Shown in pieces: positions 8,056 to 17,602 of a stretch of 64,000 bases of DNA. The notes beneath the pieces are model-generated. The model was not told the DNA's origin, made no database searches, and saw only the letters and a program-made list of their open reading frames with translations. This stretch comes from Rhizobium giardinii bv. giardinii H152 (GTDB lineage: Bacteria > Pseudomonadota > Alphaproteobacteria > Rhizobiales > Rhizobiaceae): the NCBI RefSeq assembly GCF_000379605.1, contig NZ_KB902635.1, positions 20,592 to 84,591 on the forward strand. Reading direction: 5' to 3'. A program made the position numbers and the translations under genes. The first letter of the stretch is position 1. Every line of letters begins with the position of its first letter.

Positions 8056-10509
8056 TTAAAACAGTCCGCTTGAGCCGCGATTGATGGCGTCGTTTGCCTG
8101 TGGCGAAGCCTTCAGGATTTCCTCCGGCGGAATATACTCGGCGCCGCCATCGATCACCGAGAAGCTCTCGGCCGGGCCAGTCCCGGGCTTGAAGGCTTCG
8201 ATGATCGTGTCCGGGTCGCCTTCGGCCGCCGCCATGCCGGTCTTACGGTTGACGGGAATAAGGTTCATTCCCTCCGGCGGCACGAACTTGACGGGGCGCG
8301 TGCCCTGCATCGCTACCTGCATGAAATCGTTGAACACGGGCGCCGCAAGCCCGCCGCCCGTCGCACCGCGTCCGAGCGGCGCCGGATTGTCGAAGCCGAG
8401 ATAGAGGCCGGCGACCATGTCCGGCGTGTAGCCGACGAACCAGGCATCCTTCTCGTCATTGGTCGTGCCGGTCTTGCCGGCCACCGGACGGTCGAGCTTG
8501 ATCTTGCCGGCGGCGGTGCCGCGGGTGATCACGCCTTCCATCATCGAAGTGATCTGATAGGCGGTCATCGGATCGAGAACCTGCTCGCGATTGTCGGTGA
8601 GAACCGGCTCTTCCTGGTTCTCCCAGTCGGCGGCATTGCAGTTGTCGCAGGTGCGCTCCTCATGGCGGAAGATCGTCTTGCCGTAGCGGTCCTGGATGCG
8701 GTCGATCATCGACGGCTTGATCTGCTTGCCGCCATTGGCGAGCACGGCATAGGCCGAAACCATCCGCAGCACCGTCGTCTCGCCCGAACCGAGCGACATT
8801 GCCAGCACCGGCATCATCTTGTCGTAGATGCCGAACCGCTCGGCATACTCGGCAACAAGGTTCATGCCCATGTCATTGGCAAGCCGCACCGTCATCAGGT
8901 TACGCGACTTCTCGATGCCGAGGCGCAGCGTCGAGGGGCCGGCCGAGCCGCCGCCATAGTTTTCCGGGCGCCAGACCTGGCCGCCGGTGACGAGCTCGAA
9001 CGGTGCGTCGAGGATGACGGATGCCGGCGTATAGCCATTGTCGAGCGCTGCCGCGTAGACGAAGGGCTTGAAGGACGATCCGGGCTGACGCATCGCCTGG
9101 GTCGCTCGATTGAATTCCGACTGCCCATAGGAAAAGCCGCCGGCCATGGCGAGAACGCGGCCTGTCTGCGGGTCCATGGCAACCAGGCCACCCTGCACCT
9201 TGGGGGGCTGGCGCAGGCGGTATTCGCCGTCCACGTCCGTCGCCTCGACATAGACGACATCGCCCGGGCCGACAACGCCTTCGGGAGACTTCGCCGTCTT
9301 GCGGTCACCCGTCGAGGAACGATAGGCCCAGCGCATGTTCGCTTCCGAGATGCGTCCGGTCACCCGATCGGTGCCGATCTTGCCCGCGCCGTCCTTCTCC
9401 GGCTGGATGCCGATTGCGGCACCGCTCTCATCGACGGCGAGCACGACGGCAAGCTTCCATTCCGGCACATCGGAAAGCGCTTCAAGCTTGCCAAGCGGCT
9501 CGCCCCAGTCGCCGCCGATTTCGATCGTCTTCAGCGCGCCATGGAAACCGCGTCGCTCGTCATAGGAGACCAGCGCGTTCTGCAGCGCCTTGCGGGCTTC
9601 GACCTGCAGACGCGGATCAAGCGAGGTGCGAACGGAAAGGCCACCTTCATAAAGGGCATTATCGCCATAACGCTGGATGATCTGGCGGCGAACCTCCTCG
9701 GCGAAATATTCGGAGGCGAAGAGGTGCGATCCGCCACGCCGGACGCTGACGCCCAGCGGCTGCTTCTTGGCCTCCTCGCCGTCGGCCTTGGTGACGTAGC
9801 CGTTCTCGACCATTCGGTCGATGACCCAGTCACGACGCTCGAGCGCCGCCTTTTCACGGCGGAACGGATGATAGTTTGAGGGACCCTTCGGCAGCGCCGC
9901 CAGATAGGCGGTCTCGGCGATCGTCAGTTCCGTCACCGACTTGTCGAAATAGGTGAGCGCCGCGCCGGCGATACCGTAGGAGTTCAGGCCGAAGAAAATT
10001 TCGTTGAGGTAGAGCTCGAGAATGCGGTCCTTGCTGTAAGCCTGCTCGATGCGGAAGGACAGGATCGCTTCCTTGACCTTGCGGTCGATCGTCTGGTCCG
10101 CGGAAAGAAGGAAGTTCTTGGCGACCTGCTGGGTGATCGTCGAGGCGCCAACGGGGCGGCGGCCGGAACCGAAGTTCTGCAGGTTGACGGCGATGGCGCG
10201 CGCAAGACCTGTGATATCGACGCCGGGATGCTGATAGAAATTCTTGTCTTCCGCCGAAATGAAAGCGGCCTTGACGCGGTCGGGAATGGCCTGGATCGGC
10301 AGATAGAGGCGACGCTCGCGGGCATACTCGGCCATCAGCGCGCCATTGCCGGCGTGGACGCGCGTCGTTACCGGCGGCGCATAGCTGTTGAGAACCTCAT
10401 AATCCGGCAAGTCCTTGGTGATGTGGCCGAGATAGATGGCGGCAGCCGCGGCCACGCCGAGCACCAGAAATGCGCCAATGCCGAAGAAATATCCAATCAG
10501 TCTGATCAT
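8056..10509 (-). CDS. mrcA: Penicillin-binding protein 1A (class A, bifunctional)
   Basis: This 817-residue inner-membrane protein polymerises lipid II and cross-links peptidoglycan. After a single N-terminal membrane anchor (about residues 3-30) comes the GT51 glycosyltransferase with SAEDKNFYQHPG (catalytic Glu), then an OB-like insertion, then the transpeptidase with SSFK (catalytic Ser-x-x-Lys), SRN and KTGT motifs in the right order. ATG 10509 puts the anchor at the N-terminus; the frame is open to 10554. An unusual CDNC segment sits in a loop between the SRN and KTGT motifs. It follows the amidase gene on the same strand and precedes prfB. Confidence 0.95.
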   Translation of the reverse strand: MIRLIGYFFGIGAFLVLGVAAAAAIYLGHITKDLPDYEVLNSYAPPVTTRVHAGNGALMAEYARERRLYLPIQAIPDRVKAAFISAEDKNFYQHPGVDITGLARAIAVNLQNFGSGRRPVGASTITQQVAKNFLLSADQTIDRKVKEAILSFRIEQAYSKDRILELYLNEIFFGLNSYGIAGAALTYFDKSVTELTIAETAYLAALPKGPSNYHPFRREKAALERRDWVIDRMVENGYVTKADGEEAKKQPLGVSVRRGGSHLFASEYFAEEVRRQIIQRYGDNALYEGGLSVRTSLDPRLQVEARKALQNALVSYDERRGFHGALKTIEIGGDWGEPLGKLEALSDVPEWKLAVVLAVDESGAAIGIQPEKDGAGKIGTDRVTGRISEANMRWAYRSSTGDRKTAKSPEGVVGPGDVVYVEATDVDGEYRLRQPPKVQGGLVAMDPQTGRVLAMAGGFSYGQSEFNRATQAMRQPGSSFKPFVYAAALDNGYTPASVILDAPFELVTGGQVWRPENYGGGSAGPSTLRLGIEKSRNLMTVRLANDMGMNLVAEYAERFGIYDKMMPVLAMSLGSGETTVLRMVSAYAVLANGGKQIKPSMIDRIQDRYGKTIFRHEERTCDNCNAADWENQEEPVLTDNREQVLDPMTAYQITSMMEGVITRGTAAGKIKLDRPVAGKTGTTNDEKDAWFVGYTPDMVAGLYLGFDNPAPLGRGATGGGLAAPVFNDFMQVAMQGTRPVKFVPPEGMNLIPVNRKTGMAAAEGDPDTIIEAFKPGTGPAESFSVIDGGAEYIPPEEILKASPQANDAINRGSSGLF

Positions 10510-10843
10510 CAGCCAGATACCGGTACCCTGTTGTCGTTTCTCTGTGCGGAGCACGCGAGCATGGTGGGCCTAGCCTGCACCTTGTCCGAATGCAATCACG
10601 CCGAACGAATTAAACCGCAAAGAACGCCGGAAATCCGGCAGTCTCCCGCGTTTCATTTTTACGACCGGCTACCTCTTTCAGGTCACCGATCACGTCAATC
10701 AGATTTCCGGATAGCGACCGGATTGTGAGCAAAATAGGGCTCTCGGCATATTAAGCACGCCGCATCCCCTTGAAAACGATATCGCTGTTACTTGAGCGAC
10801 ACAAATCACATCAAACGTCATTGGTTTGAAAAAAGGGAAGAGA
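10510..10843. other. Intergenic region upstream of mrcA
   Basis: This 334-bp gap lies between the amidase stop and the mrcA start, both on the minus strand. It is relatively A/T-rich and presumably holds the mrcA promoter, but I found no convincing -35/-10 pair, hairpin, LexA box or small ORF. Confidence 0.4.
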
Positions 10844-12043
10844 TCAACCGCCGTTTGCCACCGACCCGCCCCGATAGGCGCGCACCGCACCGGCCAGAAG
10901 GCCCGCGACTTTCTTGCGCCAGACCGGATCGACCAGCAATTTCTCGTCCTGCTTGTTGGACAAAAAGCCGAGCTCAAGCAGGATGGACGGCACGTCCGGC
11001 GCTTGCAGGACGCGGAAGCCGGCATGGCGGTGGGGATTGTTGATGAGGTTGATCTGCCCCTCGAACGACGAGACCACGGAGCGCGCAAGATTGACGGAGA
11101 ACGCCTGCGTCTCGCGGCGCGTCAGATCGATAAGAATGTCGGCGACCTCGGCGGGTTCACTCGTCAACGTCATCCCGGCGATCTCGTCGGACAGATTTTC
11201 GCGCTCGGCAAGATTGGCGGCAAGATGGTCGGATGCCTTGTCAGAGATGGTGTAGACGGTCGCGCCGCGGATGTCGTGCTGCTTGAGCGTATCGGCATGC
11301 ACGGAGATGAACAGGTTGGCGCCGTGCTGGCGAGCGATCTGCACCCGTTCCGGCAAGGACAGGAATTCGTCCTTTTCCCGCGTCAGGAACGCCTTGACAC
11401 CCGCTTCCTTGTTGAGCGTTGCCACGAGTTCGCCCGCGAAGGCGAGCGTCACGCTCTTCTCCTCCATCTTGGTGTCGGTCCCGATCGCGCCGGTGTCGAT
11501 GCCGCCATGCCCCGCGTCGACGGCGATCACAAATTCTCCTGCAGCAGGCGGCTCGACGACACGGTCCGTTTTGGTGGCCGTGACCGTGCCCGTCCATTTC
11601 TGCTCTTCAATAAGCCGCGAAAAACGCTCCTCGGTCACACGCTCCGCATCGAGGACCAACCGGAAGCCCCTGCCCCCCTCGTCGGCCTTCACGTCCGCAA
11701 CGGTGATGGCCACCGGCTTCTTTGCCGTCAGCACGACACGCGAACTGCCGGCCCCCATGGCACCGTAACGGATTTCCGAGAACAGGCCGCGGGCCGCGAG
11801 ATCCTCCGGCTTCAATCCAAACGATGTCTCAGGCAGATCGACGATGACACGCGCCGGGTTGGCGACGTAGTGAACGAAGAAAACCGGCTTCTTGTCGAAA
11901 TCGATGACCACTCGGGTACGGGCGTCGTCACCCGCGATCCGGGCGCCATAAGCGAGCAACGGCGCATCGGCTGCTTGTGCGCCCGGTGCCGAACACAGGA
12001 CGAAAAGCAAGAGCAAACAATGCCGCATCATCGCCGAGAGCAT
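10844..12043 (-). CDS. N-acetylmuramoyl-L-alanine amidase (AmiC-type)
   Basis: The 399-residue periplasmic zinc enzyme cleaves the amide between MurNAc and the stem peptide, a step needed for daughter-cell separation. It has a signal peptide (MMRHCLLLLFVLCSAPGAQA), an AMIN domain (about 30-140) that targets septal peptidoglycan, and an Amidase_3 domain (about 170-390) with the metal ligands in VDAGHGGIDTG, an FLTRE segment, ISVHAD and the catalytic Glu in LLELGFLSN. ATG 12043 puts the signal peptide at the N-terminus; the frame is open to 12163. Pairing with mrcA is a conserved envelope-synthesis arrangement. Confidence 0.93.
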   Translation of the reverse strand: MLSAMMRHCLLLLFVLCSAPGAQAADAPLLAYGARIAGDDARTRVVIDFDKKPVFFVHYVANPARVIVDLPETSFGLKPEDLAARGLFSEIRYGAMGAGSSRVVLTAKKPVAITVADVKADEGGRGFRLVLDAERVTEERFSRLIEEQKWTGTVTATKTDRVVEPPAAGEFVIAVDAGHGGIDTGAIGTDTKMEEKSVTLAFAGELVATLNKEAGVKAFLTREKDEFLSLPERVQIARQHGANLFISVHADTLKQHDIRGATVYTISDKASDHLAANLAERENLSDEIAGMTLTSEPAEVADILIDLTRRETQAFSVNLARSVVSSFEGQINLINNPHRHAGFRVLQAPDVPSILLELGFLSNKQDEKLLVDPVWRKKVAGLLAGAVRAYRGGSVANGG

Positions 12044-12349
12044 CAAACCCGCTTTTCCTTGTTGCCAACGCCTCGCCGGATGCGCGATCGGCGCACCACG
12101 GACACGGCCTCCTGGTCCAGAAACTGGCCATGCAGATCGCCGGTTGCCATTCCCATCATCCATGACGCCATATGGTTAACCAAAGCTTGCCGAACACAGC
12201 AAACACCGCCGGACCCCGGTCACTGCATCGAAAAACATGCCCCGAAGGTGCCAAAACCGCATCCTGGCAGTGCATACCCGCACAAGCGAATCAATCAATA
12301 TTATGGCGGTTCGGGCTTTTCCCTTGCCATTGTGACATAGAAAACATAA

Positions 12350-12843
12350 AAGCTTCACAGGGAGAAAGTGTTGACGGGATAGAATCGACGACCGGCAGCC
12401 AACGGGTTTTTGAAGCCCCGGCGCCAGAGCGTGATCGGAACCGGTAAGACCCGGTTCGACGTGGATCATGTCTCGGACAAGCAGTCGCGCTTCATCCGCC
12501 GTCGCTCCACCTTCTCTCTTGCATACTGAATCGTGAAAATTCCGGCGGTGGCCGGTGCGTTTATGGTGACGATCACCGAAGGCCCGCGAGCGGGCACATT
12601 CATCGGGCCTCCAGGGCCTAACATTGGCATTCTTGTTTGGTCATTGACGTTGTCTCAGCAGTATCGGTCAGAAGTAAACAGGCCCCGGAACGACACCGTT
12701 CCGGCTGCCGTCTGGCTGTTGGACCATCTCCCCGACCATGCAGGAACATTCACATCCGGCGAAAAACCTGAGCTGTATGGAACGTGTCCTCCCGGGCGCG
12801 ATCTTCCTGCCGTTTCTCGGTTGCGCCGAGGAGCACCACTTAC
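12350..12843 (+). promoter_or_regulatory. Long structured leader of rne
   Basis: The 800 bp between the divergent amidase and rne starts has no credible ORF. The rne-proximal 400 bp holds at least four perfect hairpins: GAACCGG/CCGGTTC (12438-12457), GGTGA/TCACC (12565-12577), GCCCGC/GCGGGC (12582-12595) and CCGGAAC/GTTCCGG (12685-12704). In other bacteria RNase E cleaves its own long 5' UTR to autoregulate; the layout suggests the same here. The left boundary is approximate, since no clear promoter was found. The rest, 12044-12349, holds the amidase promoter area and nothing recognisable. Confidence 0.5.
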
Positions 12844-15690
12844 ATGGCAGAGAAAATGCTTATCGATGCGTCTCACGCTGAAGAGACGCGCGTCGTTGTC
12901 GTACGCGGAAACCGCATAGAAGAGTTCGACTTCGAATCCGAACACAAGAAACAGATCCGCGGCAACATCTACCTCGCGAAAGTTACACGCGTGGAGCCGT
13001 CGCTGCAGGCGGCCTTCGTCGATTACGGCGGCAACCGCCACGGCTTCCTGGCCTTCGCGGAAATCCACCCCGACTACTACCAGATCCCCCTCGCCGACCG
13101 TCAGGCACTGCTGAAGGCCGAGGCCGAGGAAGCGCGCCGCGACGATGACATCGAGCATGTCGAGACCGGCACGGATCTCGGGCCTGATTCCGACGAGGAA
13201 ACTGTAGCTGCAACGGAAGAAGCCGCCGTCGAGGCAGCCGAGACCATCGATGTCGTGGCAGAAGCCGTCGAAGTTGCGCCGCAATCAGAAGAAAAGCCGA
13301 AGACCAAGGCCAAGCGCCCTCGCCGCACGAAGAAGGCTGCGGCGGAAGCGGCAGAAGCTTCCGCGGAAAGCGCCGACGGCGAGGAAAGCTCGAGCGGCGA
13401 AATGGCCGCAATGGTCGATACCGACAGCATCTCGGAAGAGACGCGCGGCCGCCGTCGCAACGCCGATGAAGACGACGACGACGATGGTCACCCGGAAGAA
13501 AAGGAAGTCATCGAATCCGTTGGTGCCGAAGACGCCATGGAAGAAGTGCCGGACCGCCAGGTTCGCAAGCCGCGCAAGCAGTATCGCATCCAGGAAGTCA
13601 TCAAGCGCCGGCAGATCCTGCTGGTGCAGGTGGCCAAGGAAGAACGCGGCAACAAGGGTGCGGCGCTGACCACCTATCTGTCGCTTGCCGGCCGCTATTC
13701 GGTGCTGATGCCGAACACGGCACGCGGCGGCGGCATTTCCCGCAAGATCACCAACCTGCCGGACCGCAAGCGCCTGAAGGAAATCGCCCGCGCACTCGAC
13801 GTGCCGCAGGGCATGGGCGTCATCCTGCGCACCGCCGGTGCCAACCGCACCAAGGTCGAGGTCAAGCGGGACTTTGAATATCTGATGCGCCTGTGGGAAA
13901 ACGTCCGCACGCTGACTCTGTCCTCGACCGCCCCCTGCCTCGTCTATGAAGAAGGCAGCCTGATCAAGCGTTCGATCCGCGACCTTTACAACAAGGACAT
14001 CAGCGAGATCATCGTTGCCGGCGAGGAAGGCTACAAGGAAGCCAAGAGCTTCATGAAGATGCTGATGCCGAGCCATGCCAAGGTGGTTCAGCCCTACCGC
14101 GACGTGCACCCGATCTTCTCGCGTTCGGGCATCGAAGCCCAGCTCGACCGCATGCTCGTGCCGCAGGTGACGCTGAAGTCCGGCGGCTACATCATCATCA
14201 ACCAGACCGAAGCGCTGGTGGCGATCGACGTCAACTCCGGCCGCTCGACCCGCGAGCACTCGATCGAGGACACCGCGCTCCAGACCAACCTCGAAGCCGC
14301 CGAGGAAGTCGCGCGGCAGCTGCGCCTGCGCGACCTTGCCGGCCTCGTGGTCGTCGACTTCATCGACATGGAAGAAAAGCGCAACAACCGCGCCGTCGAG
14401 AAGCGTCTGAAGGATCATCTGAAGAACGACCGGGCCCGCATCCAGGTCGGCCGCATCTCGCATTTCGGCCTGCTCGAAATGTCGCGCCAGCGCATCCGCG
14501 CGTCTGTTCTCGAATCGACGATGCAGACCTGCCCCCATTGCAATGGCACCGGCCACGTGCGTTCGCAGTCTTCCGTCGCCCTGCATGTCCTGCGTGGGGT
14601 CGAAGAATATCTGTTGAAGAACACCACGCACAACATCACCGTGCGCACGACGCCGGAGATCGCGCTCTACCTGCTCAATCACAAGCGCGGCACGATCGTT
14701 GATTATGAAGAGCGCTTCGGCGTCCAGATCATCGTCGAGGCTGATGCCCATGTCGGCGCACAGCATTTTGCCATCGATCGTGGCGAAGCCGTCGAGAATC
14801 CGGTCAAGATCGAGCAGATCATCCAGTTCGAACCCGAGCCCGAGGAAGACGACGATATCGTCATCGAAGAGGATATCGAGGACGAAGAAGACGTCGTGGT
14901 CGAGGCCAAGGCTGAGCGCGCCGAGCGCGCGCCGGCCGCACAGGACGACGACCAGGGCAACCGCAAGCGCAAGCGTCGCCGCCGGCGTCGTGGCGGTCGC
15001 GGCACCGGCCCGAACGGTGAACAGACGTCCGCGGAAGCCGACGCCCGCTCCGACGACATGTCGGATGAGGATGGCGACGAGGACGAAGGCGACGACGATG
15101 CCGCTCAGGCAGTTGCCGATGACGCCCAGAATGCCGGGTTGAGCGAGGAAGAACGCCAGAAGCGCAAGCGTCGCCGCCGCGGCAAGCGTGGCGGCCGACG
15201 CAACCGGCCGGATGAGGCTGAGGGCGAAAGCATTGTCGCCAGTGCCGAGACCGTGAGCGAGGAGGAGTTGGCGACGGTATCCGACGGATCGCCGTCCACC
15301 GAGACCGAGGCGACGGTATCGGCCGCAACCGAAGAGGTGGTGCCCGAAGCACCTGCCATCGTCGAAGAAGAGGCAAAACCGGCCAAGCCGAAGCGCAGCC
15401 GCAGCAAGAAAGCCGTCGCTGCCGCTGTTGAGGAAGCGCCGGTTGAGACCGCCGATGCGGAGGCTCAGGCAGCCATAGAGGCACAGCCACAGGACGCGGT
15501 GGTCGCTGAAGAACCGGTCGTCGAAAAGGCGGCGGCTTCCCTTGAAGAGACGAAGCCGGCCCGCGCCAACCGCGACATCGACTCGATCGCCAGCGAACCG
15601 GTGGTCAAGTCGTCGACCGCCACTGCGGACGGCGACGAGGCGCCGAAGCCCAAGAAGGGCGGCTGGTGGCAGAAGCGCGGCTTCTTCTGA
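12844..15690 (+). CDS. rne: Ribonuclease E
   Basis: This 948-residue endoribonuclease initiates mRNA decay and processes rRNA and tRNA. The S1 domain starts near residue 36 but is split by an acidic, low-complexity insertion (about 90-240), as is typical of alphaproteobacterial RNase E. The catalytic DNase I-like domain has the metal-binding Asp in DVNSG (Asp462) and DFIDME, and the Zn-link CPHC at 563-566. The C-terminal third is disordered with several arginine-rich RNA-binding patches (RKRKRRRRRRGG) for degradosome assembly, and ends in the conserved GWWQKRGFF. ATG 12844 was chosen because the family begins at this point; the frame is open 60 nt further upstream. Confidence 0.97.
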   Translation: MAEKMLIDASHAEETRVVVVRGNRIEEFDFESEHKKQIRGNIYLAKVTRVEPSLQAAFVDYGGNRHGFLAFAEIHPDYYQIPLADRQALLKAEAEEARRDDDIEHVETGTDLGPDSDEETVAATEEAAVEAAETIDVVAEAVEVAPQSEEKPKTKAKRPRRTKKAAAEAAEASAESADGEESSSGEMAAMVDTDSISEETRGRRRNADEDDDDDGHPEEKEVIESVGAEDAMEEVPDRQVRKPRKQYRIQEVIKRRQILLVQVAKEERGNKGAALTTYLSLAGRYSVLMPNTARGGGISRKITNLPDRKRLKEIARALDVPQGMGVILRTAGANRTKVEVKRDFEYLMRLWENVRTLTLSSTAPCLVYEEGSLIKRSIRDLYNKDISEIIVAGEEGYKEAKSFMKMLMPSHAKVVQPYRDVHPIFSRSGIEAQLDRMLVPQVTLKSGGYIIINQTEALVAIDVNSGRSTREHSIEDTALQTNLEAAEEVARQLRLRDLAGLVVVDFIDMEEKRNNRAVEKRLKDHLKNDRARIQVGRISHFGLLEMSRQRIRASVLESTMQTCPHCNGTGHVRSQSSVALHVLRGVEEYLLKNTTHNITVRTTPEIALYLLNHKRGTIVDYEERFGVQIIVEADAHVGAQHFAIDRGEAVENPVKIEQIIQFEPEPEEDDDIVIEEDIEDEEDVVVEAKAERAERAPAAQDDDQGNRKRKRRRRRRGGRGTGPNGEQTSAEADARSDDMSDEDGDEDEGDDDAAQAVADDAQNAGLSEEERQKRKRRRRGKRGGRRNRPDEAEGESIVASAETVSEEELATVSDGSPSTETEATVSAATEEVVPEAPAIVEEEAKPAKPKRSRSKKAVAAAVEEAPVETADAEAQAAIEAQPQDAVVAEEPVVEKAAASLEETKPARANRDIDSIASEPVVKSSTATADGDEAPKPKKGGWWQKRGFF

Positions 15691-15714
15691 GCAAAATCTG
15701 AATAACCAGAACTG

Positions 15715-15746
15715 AAAAAACCGGCCAAGCGATTGGCCGGTTTTTT
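15715..15746 (+). terminator. Rho-independent terminator of rne
   Basis: An A6 tract then CCGGCCAA (15721-15728), loop GCGA, TTGGCCGG (15733-15740) and T6. It starts 25 nt after the rne stop. The A and T tracts could make it work in both directions. Confidence 0.93.
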
Positions 15747-15851
15747 AGTGTCCGCCCCTGTTTCATAAGGAACAGCGAAAATACCACGCGCATGGGATTG
15801 TCCCGCCGTGGACGAGATGGGCTCGTCCGACGCCAATCGGAGGAGACAAAC

Positions 15852-16067
15852 ATGCGATGCTTCGCTATCGCCGCGGCCGTTGCCGCCGTCCCGGCGATTT
15901 CCCTCGCGGCACCAATCCACGCCGACAGCTACGGTCGCCAACGCTTCAATGACTATTACTATAAGAGCTATGACACGGCCTATGAGCCGATCTGTGTGGT
16001 CCGGAAAATCCGCTCAGTTGACGAACGGGGCAACCCGATCATCCGGAAAGTCCGCATTTGCCGCTGA
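15852..16067 (+). CDS. Small secreted protein of unknown function
   Basis: The 71-residue product has a signal peptide (MRCFAIAAAVAAVPAISLAA, probable cleavage after IHA at 24). The mature part is tyrosine-rich (NDYYYKSYDTAY) and has two cysteines flanking a KIRSVDERGNPIIRKVRI segment, which may form a disulfide hairpin. GGAGGAGA 6 nt before ATG 15852 is a strong ribosome site and decides the start over upstream in-frame codons. Similar small proteins are common in rhizobia, but I know no function. Confidence 0.75.
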   Translation: MRCFAIAAAVAAVPAISLAAPIHADSYGRQRFNDYYYKSYDTAYEPICVVRKIRSVDERGNPIIRKVRICR

Positions 16068-16219
16068 AGCCTACCGGAGGATATCAAACCACTGCGCGTC
16101 CTTTGGGCGCGCATCGCCTCCGGGCTCCACCGCCGGCGGCTCAAAGCTTCACAGTTTGGTTCAGCCTCATCGCTTTCTCAATCCGGAAAATCCGGCAATC
16201 AGCTGATATCGTTCGGTAA

Positions 16220-17377
16220 TCACGCCAGCCAGCGGCCGATGCGGTCCATCGCCTCTGCCATGTCGGCCTCGGCGCCCGCATAGGAGAACCGCATGGCGCG
16301 GTGCCCTTCCAGCGGGTCGAAGTCCAGCCCGGGCGTTGCCGCGACGTTGATTTCGGCAAGCATCTTCCTGGCAAAATCCATGCTGTCATTGGTGAACCGG
16401 CTGACATCGGCGTAGGCGTAGAAGGCGCCGTCCATCGGCGAGGCGATGGAGAAGCCGATCTCGGGCAGACGCTTCAGCAGGAGTTCGCGGTTCGCGGCAT
16501 AGGATGCCTTGTAGACGTCAAGCTCGGCCTCGGCGCCAAGGGCGGCCTCGGCGGCGATCTGCGACAGTTCCGGCGGCGAGATATAGAGGCTCTGGGCGAT
16601 GCGTTCGAAGGCACGCACCTGCGTTTGCGGCAACACCATCCAGCCGATCCGCCAGCCGGTCATGCAATAATATTTCGAAAAGGAATTGATGATCACCGCC
16701 TCATCGGTGACGCTGAGCGCCGTCGTCTCCTCGCCTGCAAAGGTCAGGCCATGATAGATTTCGTCCGAAATGAAGGCGATCCCGCGCTCATGGCAATAAT
16801 CGGCCAGTGCCTTCAGTCCTGCCTTGCCGGTGACGGTGCCGGTCGGATTGGCGGGGCTTGCCAGGAGAACGCCGTTCAGCGGTTTTCCGGCTTTCGCCGC
16901 CGCTGCCTCGAGACTCTGCGGCGTCAGCGTGAACCCGCTTTCGGCATCCGCCTCGACTTCAACGACCGTCAGGCCGAGCGCCGCCAGGATGTTGCGGTAG
17001 GCCGGGTAGCCGGGCCGGGCGATGGCCACGCAGTCGCCGGGGTCGAACAGGGCGAGAAACGCCAGGTTGAAGCCGGCCGACGACCCCGTCGTCACCGCCA
17101 CCCGCTGCGGATCGACGTCGACGCCATAGCGCGTGCGATAGTGCCTGGCGATCGCGATCCGCAGCGACGACGTTCCAAGCGCATCCGTGTAACCCAGCCG
17201 CCCATGCACGAGCGCCGCACGCGCTGCCTCCAATGCGGCCTTCGGTGCCGGATGGCTCGGTTGCCCAACCGCCATTGAAATAACCGGATATCCGGCCTCG
17301 CGGCGCTTCGTTGCCTCGGCCAGAACGTCCATGGCGTGAAACGGTTCGACGGAACTGCGGGTAGACAGCGGCTTCAA
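16220..17377 (-). CDS. Pyridoxal-phosphate-dependent aminotransferase, class I/II
   Basis: This protein of about 385 residues has the fold-type I signature: SAGFNLAF (PLP phosphate region), SPANPTGTV (Asn contacting PLP), SDEIYHGL (Asp/Tyr pair) and NSFSKYYCMTGWRIGW with the Schiff-base lysine. The C-terminal RFSYAG contains the carboxylate-binding arginine. It belongs to the AspB/pyruvate-aminotransferase branch; substrate specificity cannot be assigned. TTG 17377 has GAGGA 7 nt upstream and is the best start; the frame is open to a TTG at 17428 without such a site. Divergent from the DsbA-like gene. Confidence 0.88.
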   Translation of the reverse strand: MKPLSTRSSVEPFHAMDVLAEATKRREAGYPVISMAVGQPSHPAPKAALEAARAALVHGRLGYTDALGTSSLRIAIARHYRTRYGVDVDPQRVAVTTGSSAGFNLAFLALFDPGDCVAIARPGYPAYRNILAALGLTVVEVEADAESGFTLTPQSLEAAAAKAGKPLNGVLLASPANPTGTVTGKAGLKALADYCHERGIAFISDEIYHGLTFAGEETTALSVTDEAVIINSFSKYYCMTGWRIGWMVLPQTQVRAFERIAQSLYISPPELSQIAAEAALGAEAELDVYKASYAANRELLLKRLPEIGFSIASPMDGAFYAYADVSRFTNDSMDFARKMLAEINVAATPGLDFDPLEGHRAMRFSYAGAEADMAEAMDRIGRWLA

Positions 17378-17602
17378 CAGCACATCCTCGATGTTTTTTG
17401 ACTTCCGCAGCCATTTGCCTGATCGCAATGGGCTTCACAAGTGCGCGAGGCCCGCATTAGCCTCGATTTTGCAGTTTCGTTTGGCGCCGCGCACCCTTAT
17501 GCTTGCCCACGAATATTCTGTTGTCTTTCAAACAAGCCTGTTGACCCCGCCTTGGCAATTGAACGACAGACCGAACACATAAGAAAAGGCAACGAGGAAG
17601 AC

